Shown: piece after piece, positions 31,959 to 36,720 of the stretch
How positions within the stretch are numbered: position 1 is the first letter of the stretch
Layout: the number at the start of each line of letters is the position of its first letter
Assembly: GCA_022820945.1 (NCBI GenBank)
Contig: JAJEEP010000078.1
Location: forward strand, 1-36,720
From: Alphaproteobacteria bacterium
Lineage (GTDB): Bacteria; Pseudomonadota; Alphaproteobacteria; UBA828
DNA length: 36,720 nt
Direction of reading: 5' to 3'
Made by a program: the position numbers and the translations under genes
Notes under the pieces: model-generated
Told to the model about the DNA's origin: nothing
The model's database searches: none
The model's input: the letters and a program-made list of their open reading frames with translations, nothing else

Positions 31959-32386
31959 GGGCGTGCACGCGTCTCAAGCTGCGGGCGGAGGATGCCGGCG
32001 ATCTCGCCGTGATCTCGGCATGCCTTGAGGACTCCGTCTTCGCGGTGGGCGAGATGGCCTTCGAGCCCGCCGACGGCCGCTTTGCGGCCATTCTCGTGCG
32101 CCGCTGCCGTGAGGCCGCCGGCGGCCCCGCCGGCCGGGCACGGGCCGCGATCCACTTCGACGGGGTCTCTGCGGTCAGGCTGCGCGGGATCGACCGCGCC
32201 GAGCCCGCACGGCTGCTCACGCTCGCGGGGCTGGTCGCCGAGCCCGGCCGGTCCGCGACCGTGGTGCGGCTCCTGTTCCAGGACGGGGCCGAGGTGTGGA
32301 TCGAGGCCGGCCGTCTCGCCTGCCTGTTCCAGGACCTGGAGGAGCCGCGTCTGGCTTCCGCGCAGCGGCGGGAGGAGCGCCCGTGA
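31955..32386 (+). CDS. DUF2948 family protein
   Basis: A 143-residue protein starting with TTG at 31955, where TTGA overlaps the murA stop; no ATG or GTG exists in frame at a sensible distance. The sequence [21 protein letters not shown] plus [20 protein letters not shown] and the [17 protein letters not shown] end match the DUF2948 family, found mainly in Alphaproteobacteria beside murA or hisD. The function is unknown. Tight coupling to murA and hisG points to constitutive co-expression. Confidence 0.85.
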   Translation: MRACTRLKLRAEDAGDLAVISACLEDSVFAVGEMAFEPADGRFAAILVRRCREAAGGPAGRARAAIHFDGVSAVRLRGIDRAEPARLLTLAGLVAEPGRSATVVRLLFQDGAEVWIEAGRLACLFQDLEEPRLASAQRREERP

Positions 32387-33039
32387 GCGACGGCCTGCTG
32401 CTCGCGCTGCCCAAGGGCCGGATCGCCCGCGAGCTTTCGCCCGTGCTCGCGCGCGCCGGCATCGAGCCGGAAGCCGCGTTCGCGGATGAGCATGCACGCC
32501 AGCTTCGCTTCGCCACCTCCGATCCGGGGCTCGGGCTGATCCAGGTTCGGAGCTTCGATGTCGCCACCTTCGTCGCCTTCGGCGCGGCCCAGCTCGGCGT
32601 GGTTGGCAACGACGTGCTGATGGAATTCGACTACCGCGAAATCTATGCGCCGCTCGACCTTGGCATCGGCCTCTGCCGCATGGTGGTGGCGGAGCCGGCG
32701 GCGCTTGCGACCGGGGACGATCCGTCGCGTTGGAGCCACGTGCGGGTCGCCACCAAGTATCCGCAAGTGACGCGCCGTCATTTCGCCGCCCGCGGGGTTC
32801 AGGCCGAGTGCATCAAGCTCAACGGCGCGATGGAGCTTGCGCCGGGGCTGGGCCTCTGCCGCCGGATCGTCGATCTGGTCGGCACCGGCGCGACGCTCAG
32901 GGCCAACGGCCTGGTCGAGGTCGAGCATATTGCCGATATCTCCGCCCGGCTCGTGGTCAACCGCACCGCGCTCAAGACCCGGGCCGGCGAGCTTCAGGCC
33001 TGGATCGAGCGCTTCGGCGAGGCGGTGAATGGCGCATAG
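32383..33039 (+). CDS. hisG: ATP phosphoribosyltransferase, short form
   Basis: A 218-residue HisG of the short type, which needs the regulatory partner HisZ, not found in this window. It catalyses the first step of histidine synthesis: ATP plus PRPP to phosphoribosyl-ATP. Landmarks are [62 protein letters not shown] and [15 protein letters not shown] with [13 protein letters not shown] at 32383 overlaps the DUF2948 stop (GTGA). It overlaps hisD by 11 bases. Confidence 0.94.
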   Translation: MSDGLLLALPKGRIARELSPVLARAGIEPEAAFADEHARQLRFATSDPGLGLIQVRSFDVATFVAFGAAQLGVVGNDVLMEFDYREIYAPLDLGIGLCRMVVAEPAALATGDDPSRWSHVRVATKYPQVTRRHFAARGVQAECIKLNGAMELAPGLGLCRRIVDLVGTGATLRANGLVEVEHIADISARLVVNRTALKTRAGELQAWIERFGEAVNGA

Positions 33040-34330
33040 GCTCGACAGCGCAGCCCCCGACTTCGCGTCGGCTTTCGACGCCCTGCTCGCGGCGCGGCGG
33101 GGGGTGGCCGAGGATGTCGACCGCGAGGCGGCGGCGATCGTGGGTGCGGTGCGCGAAGGCGGCGATGCGGCGCTGCTCGATTACACCGCGCGCTTCGATC
33201 GCGTCGCGCTCACGTCCGACACGATCCGGCTTTCGGCGGATGAGGCTGCCGGCCAGGCCGCCGCTGCACCTGCGGCCGTGCGCGACGCACTCATGCAGGC
33301 GGCGCAGCGGATCGAGTCCTTCCACGCCCGTCAGATGCCCGCCGATCTCGACTATCGTGACGAGGCAGGCGTGAGGCTCGGCGCCCGCTGGCGCCCGCTC
33401 GACGCGGTCGGGCTCTACGTGCCGGGCGGCACCGCGGCCTATCCTAGCACCGTGCTGATGAACGCGATTCCCGCGCGGGTCGCGGGCGTGCAGCGCATCG
33501 CCATGGCGGTGCCGACGCCGGACGGCGCGCTCGATGCGGCGGTGATGGCCGCCGCCGAGATCGCCGGCGTCACCGAGATCTACCGCGTCGGCGGGGCACA
33601 GGCGGTGGCCGCGCTCGCCTACGGCACCGAGAGCATCGCGCCGGTGGACAAGATCGTGGGCCCCGGCAACGCCTACGTCGCCGCCGCCAAGCGCCTGGTC
33701 TTCGGCACCGTCGGTATCGACATGATCGCGGGCCCGTCGGAGATCCTGGTGGTCGCGGACAGCGCCAACGAGCCGGAATGGATCGCCGCGGACCTGCTCT
33801 CGCAGGACGAGCACGACGGCGACGCGCAGGCCATCCTGATTACCGACGACGGGGCGTTCGCGGACCGGGTGACCGAGGCGGTGGCGGCGCACCTGGCGCG
33901 GCTCCCGCGCGCGAATATCGCCGCGGCGAGCTGGCGCGACCACGGTGCGGTCATCGTGGTCGGCTCCCTCGACGAGGCGCCGCCGCTGGTCAACCGGCTG
34001 GCGCCCGAGCACCTGGAGCTTGCCGTGGCGGAGCCCGGCGGGCTGGCCGACGCCGTGACCAGCGCCGGTGCCATCTTCCTCGGCCGCCACACGCCCGAGG
34101 CCATCGGCGACTACGTGGCCGGCCCCAACCACGTGCTGCCGACGGCGCGCAGCGCCCGCTTCTCCTCGGGCCTCTCGCCGCTGGATTTCCTCAAGCGCAC
34201 GACCTTCGTCGGCTGCGACGCTGCGAGCCTCGCGCAAATCGGCCCGGCGGCCGTGACGCTCGCCGAAGCCGAGGGGCTTCACGCCCACGCGCTCTCGGTG
34301 GCGCTCAGGCTCGGCGGCGGCACGGAGTGA
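33029..34330 (+). CDS. hisD: Histidinol dehydrogenase
   Basis: A 433-residue enzyme, standard length, for the last two steps of histidine synthesis (histidinol to histidine, two NAD). Features include [28 protein letters not shown] (two motifs), [62 protein letters not shown] with the zinc-site residues, and GPNHVLPT. The ATG at 33029 lies inside the hisG end. UPF0262 follows 4 bases downstream. Confidence 0.96.
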   Translation: MAHRLDSAAPDFASAFDALLAARRGVAEDVDREAAAIVGAVREGGDAALLDYTARFDRVALTSDTIRLSADEAAGQAAAAPAAVRDALMQAAQRIESFHARQMPADLDYRDEAGVRLGARWRPLDAVGLYVPGGTAAYPSTVLMNAIPARVAGVQRIAMAVPTPDGALDAAVMAAAEIAGVTEIYRVGGAQAVAALAYGTESIAPVDKIVGPGNAYVAAAKRLVFGTVGIDMIAGPSEILVVADSANEPEWIAADLLSQDEHDGDAQAILITDDGAFADRVTEAVAAHLARLPRANIAAASWRDHGAVIVVGSLDEAPPLVNRLAPEHLELAVAEPGGLADAVTSAGAIFLGRHTPEAIGDYVAGPNHVLPTARSARFSSGLSPLDFLKRTTFVGCDAASLAQIGPAAVTLAEAEGLHAHALSVALRLGGGTE

Positions 34331-34334
34331 ACGC

Positions 34335-34820
34335 GTGGGTGGGGATCCGGCCGGCACGGACCGGCTGGTCGAGGTCGTGCTGGACCCGAGCGCCGGCTTC
34401 CGCCGGGGTCCGGACTACGAGCACGAACGCCGCATCGCCATCCACGACCTGCTGGAAGAAAACTCCTTCGCGCCGGCCGGAGGATCGGGCGGCCCCTACC
34501 GGCTGCGTATCGGCCGGGAGGAGGGGCGGCTTCTGCTCGATGTCGAGGACGATATGGGCGTGCCGCAGGTCCAGGTCGTGCTGCTGCTCTCCGCGCTGCG
34601 CCAGACGCTGCGCGACTACGCGACGATCTGCGATACCTATCACGAGGCGATCAGGACCGCGCCGCGCTCGCGCATCGAATCCATCGACATGGGCCGGCGC
34701 GCCTGCCACAACGACGGCGCCGAGATCATCCGCCGGGAGTTGGCCGGCGTCATCGATATCGACGAGACGACGGCGCGGCAGCTGTTCACGCTCGTTCATG
34801 CGCTGCATGTCCGGCTGTAG
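34335..34820 (+). CDS. UPF0262 family protein
   Basis: A 161-residue protein with the signatures of UPF0262, an alphaproteobacterial family of unknown function: DYEHERRIAIHDLLEENSF, LLLDVEDDMG, LSALRQTLRDYATICDTYHEAI and MGRRACHNDGAEIIRREL. The start is GTG at 34335, 4 bases after the hisD stop, as there is no upstream alternative. Its usual place after hisD supports the identification. Confidence 0.9.
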   Translation: MGGDPAGTDRLVEVVLDPSAGFRRGPDYEHERRIAIHDLLEENSFAPAGGSGGPYRLRIGREEGRLLLDVEDDMGVPQVQVVLLLSALRQTLRDYATICDTYHEAIRTAPRSRIESIDMGRRACHNDGAEIIRRELAGVIDIDETTARQLFTLVHALHVRL

Positions 34821-34828
34821 GCCCGGCC

Positions 34829-35275
34829 ATGGGCGTGCTCCCCGGCAGCATCCTCTTCGCCTGCACCTGGAACTCCGTGCGCTCGCCCATGGCGGAGGGG
34901 CTGATGAAGAGCCTCTTCGGCACCCGGCTGTTCGTCGATTCGGCGGGCGTGCGCAGCGGCGGCGGGCGTGACGCCTTCGCGGTTCTCGTCATGGCGGAGA
35001 TCGGGATCGACATCGGTGGGCACCGGCCCAAGACCTTCGACGATCTCGAGAGCGATTCCTTCGACATGGTGGTCTCGCTCTCGCCGGAGGCGCAGCACAG
35101 GGCGATCGAGCTCACCCGCAACGCGCACTGCGAGATCGAGTTCTGGCACACGCTCGATCCCAGCATCGTCGAGGGCAACCGCGAGACCCGGCTGTTCGCC
35201 TACCGCGAGGTGCGGGACGGGCTCATGGCGAAGCTCATGGAGCGCTTCGGCGCGCCTCGCCCGCCGGTGGTCTGA
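34829..35275 (+). CDS. Low-molecular-weight protein-tyrosine phosphatase-like protein
   Basis: A 148-residue protein with the P-loop CTWNSVRSPMAEG (Cys12 and Arg18, CX5R) and a later Asp in HTLDPS as likely general acid. Both active-site residues are intact. The fold also covers arsenate reductases, but the conserved position in this operon points to the LMW phosphatase. Its target is not known. In most related genomes a short infA gene follows; here maf starts 2 bases after the stop. Confidence 0.88.
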   Translation: MGVLPGSILFACTWNSVRSPMAEGLMKSLFGTRLFVDSAGVRSGGGRDAFAVLVMAEIGIDIGGHRPKTFDDLESDSFDMVVSLSPEAQHRAIELTRNAHCEIEFWHTLDPSIVEGNRETRLFAYREVRDGLMAKLMERFGAPRPPVV

Positions 35276-35277
35276 AC

Positions 35278-35889
35278 GTGGCCAACCCTCCGCCGCAACG
35301 CCCGCCTCTGGTGCTCGCCTCGGCGTCGCCCCGACGGCGTGCGCTGCTGGAGCAGATCGGCTATGCGCCGGATACGGTCGAGCCTGCCGCGCTCGACGAA
35401 GCCGTGCTGCCCGGCGAGCGGCCGGAGGCGCACGCGGCCCGGCTCGCGGGAGAAAAAGCGAAGGCGGTCGCGGCGCGGCATCCGGGGGCGTTCGTCCTCG
35501 GCGCCGATACCGTGGTGGCCTGCGGCCGGCGCATCCTGGACAAGGCGGAGAACGAGGAGAGCGCGCGGCGCTGTCTCTCGCTGCTCTCGGGCCGGCGGCA
35601 CCGGGTCTACGGCGGCGTTACGGTGATCGACCCGGCGGGCCGGGCGGTGAGCCGCCTGGTGCGCACTGCCGTCGCCTTCAAGCGGCTCTCGGACGAGGAA
35701 ATCGCGGCCTATCTCGTCGGCGGCGAATGGCGGGGCAAGGCCGGCAGCTACGCGATCCAGGGGCGGGCGGCGGCCTTTGTTCGCTTCGTCAATGGCTCCT
35801 ATTCCAACGTGGTGGGGCTGCCGCTGCACGAGACCTATGGGCTGCTGGTCGGCCTCGGCTTGCCGCCCCGGCCGCCCGGCCCCATGTGA
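35278..35889 (+). CDS. maf: Maf-family nucleotide pyrophosphatase
   Basis: A 203-residue protein of the Maf/HAM1-like fold that hydrolyses non-canonical or excess nucleoside triphosphates and is linked to septum control. Motifs are LASASPRRRALLEQIGYAPD, EKAKAVAARHPGAFVLGADTVV and YLVGGEWRGKAGSYAIQG with FVNGSYSNVVGLPLHET. The start is GTG at 35278. The subtype (YhdE- or YceF-like) is not decided. Its stop overlaps the next start (GTGA). Confidence 0.93.
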   Translation: MANPPPQRPPLVLASASPRRRALLEQIGYAPDTVEPAALDEAVLPGERPEAHAARLAGEKAKAVAARHPGAFVLGADTVVACGRRILDKAENEESARRCLSLLSGRRHRVYGGVTVIDPAGRAVSRLVRTAVAFKRLSDEEIAAYLVGGEWRGKAGSYAIQGRAAAFVRFVNGSYSNVVGLPLHETYGLLVGLGLPPRPPGPM

Positions 35890-36720
35890 ACGAGGCGATG
35901 GGCGACGAGCTGCTGATCACGGCGAGCCCCTACGGCATGCAGGCGGCGGCGGTCGCGGGCGGCTGGCCTGTCGCGTTCTTCATCGAGTGGGCCGCGAGTC
36001 CCAGCCGGATCGGGGATCTTCACGTGGCGCGCCCGCTCGGCAGGATGTCGGGCATCGACGCCTGCATCGTCGATATCGGCGACGGCGAGGAGGCGTTCCT
36101 GCAAGGCGCGCGCGGTCTCGACGCCGACGGCGCGCCGGCGATCGTGCAGGTGGTCTGCGACGCCTACGAGGGCAAGCGCGCGCGGGTAACGCGTAGGCCT
36201 GCGCTGGCGGGCCGCTACGCCGTGTTTCGCCCCGGCGGGAGCGGTGTCTCCTTCGCGCGCCGTCTGCGCGATCCGCAGATCAGGCGTGAGCTGGGGTCGG
36301 CGCTCGACGGGGCGGGGGTGGACGGCGGGGCGCTGACGATCAGGAGTGCCGCTGCCGCAAACGCCGACACGGTGCCGGCCGAGGTCGCCGCGCTGGCGGC
36401 GCGCTGGCGAGAGATCGAGACAGCGGCAAGGCGCGACCGGACGCCCCGGCGCCTCTGGCACGCGGGCGGTCTGCTCGGGCGCCTGCTGCGGGACGCGGCG
36501 CCCGGAACCGCGTGCATCGCCATCGACGACCGCGCGGTGCTCGACCGGGCCAAAGCGTTGGCAGCAGACCAGGCGCCGGATCTTGCGCCGGTGATCTCAT
36601 ATGAGGGCGAGGGACAGTCCGCGGCGCCGCTCTTCGAGCGCCACGATTGCGCCGGCCGGCTTGCGGCGACGCTGGAGCCCGAGGTCGTGCTCCCCGGCGG
36701 CGCCCGGCTTACGGTCGAGG
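35886..36720 (+). CDS. Ribonuclease E/G family protein, cut by the window end
   Basis: An open frame of 278 codons that runs off the window. It starts at GTG 35886 (overlapping the maf stop) or ATG 35898. The S1-like N-terminal part is short: FFIEWAASPSRIGDLHVARPLGRM, ACIVDIGDGEEAFL. RNase G-type features follow, such as the VQVVCDAYEGKRARVTRRPALAGRY stretch (two motifs) and the last visible VVLPGGARLTVE, which precedes the catalytic DxxD site (not in view). Downstream yacG, usual in this operon, lies outside. RNase G class is more likely than full RNase E, given the compact N-terminal half. Confidence 0.8.
   Translation, partial: MNEAMGDELLITASPYGMQAAAVAGGWPVAFFIEWAASPSRIGDLHVARPLGRMSGIDACIVDIGDGEEAFLQGARGLDADGAPAIVQVVCDAYEGKRARVTRRPALAGRYAVFRPGGSGVSFARRLRDPQIRRELGSALDGAGVDGGALTIRSAAAANADTVPAEVAALAARWREIETAARRDRTPRRLWHAGGLLGRLLRDAAPGTACIAIDDRAVLDRAKALAADQAPDLAPVISYEGEGQSAAPLFERHDCAGRLAATLEPEVVLPGGARLTVE

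Overview
The window is high-GC, densely coded chromosomal DNA that looks alphaproteobacterial. The strongest evidence is the last 6 kb: murA, a DUF2948 gene, hisG, hisD, a UPF0262 gene, a low-molecular-weight phosphatase, maf and an RNase E/G gene. This order is close to one conserved across Rhodospirillales/Rhizobiales-like genomes. Codon use is strongly GC3-biased, so large antisense open frames are common and were discounted. No tRNA, rRNA, CRISPR array, insertion sequence or prophage gene was seen.

Layout. (1) 1-546: an AT-richer stretch with what looks like the remnant of a zinc-finger methyltransferase. (2) 547-4787: a lactate-racemase-fold (LarA-like) gene and a small CxxC protein, divergent from an Old-Yellow-Enzyme/trimethylamine-dehydrogenase-like flavoprotein and a DUF1330 protein. 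(3) 4833-8808: a PlsB-type acyltransferase, a protein-isoaspartate methyltransferase, a glutathione transferase and a Phd/VapC toxin-antitoxin pair with an AT-rich control region. (4) 8832-15206, minus strand: a flavin monooxygenase (NtaA/DszA family), a glutathione transferase, a CmcJ/NvfI-family oxidoreductase, an HpaB-family flavin monooxygenase and an enamidase-like amidohydrolase. (5) 15392-17113, plus strand: a second luciferase-like oxidoreductase and a second isoaspartate methyltransferase. (6) 17256-21240, minus strand: a compact four-gene operon of cyclase-type metallohydrolase, CobW GTPase, amidase-signature amidase and isochorismatase-fold cysteine hydrolase. A metal-dependent amidohydrolase and a DUF59 Fe-S assembly-type protein diverge from it. 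(7) 23196-25069: MetY and a CoA-binding protein. (8) 25213-30363: the complete heterotetrameric sarcosine oxidase operon soxBDAG. (9) 30675-36720: the murA-hisGD-maf-rng housekeeping operon, cut by the window end.

How it may fit together. Regions 4 to 6 combine two reduced-flavin monooxygenases, an iron/2OG-like oxidoreductase, a lactam/enamide hydrolase relative, a cyclic-amide-type hydrolase, an amidase and a carbamoyl-amide-type hydrolase. This is the toolkit for oxidising a nitrogen-containing ring, opening it and hydrolysing the C-N bonds. No complete pathway known to me has this set, and no partner flavin reductase is encoded here, so the assignment to N-heterocycle or cyclic-amide catabolism is inference. 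Sarcosine oxidase would connect any N-methylglycine product to glycine and one-carbon metabolism. The most notable anomalies are the altered metal-ligand set of the enamidase-like protein, the missing Fe-S cysteine in the OYE-like protein, and a near-identical 15-bp AT-rich motif on both sides of the glutathione transferase gene.
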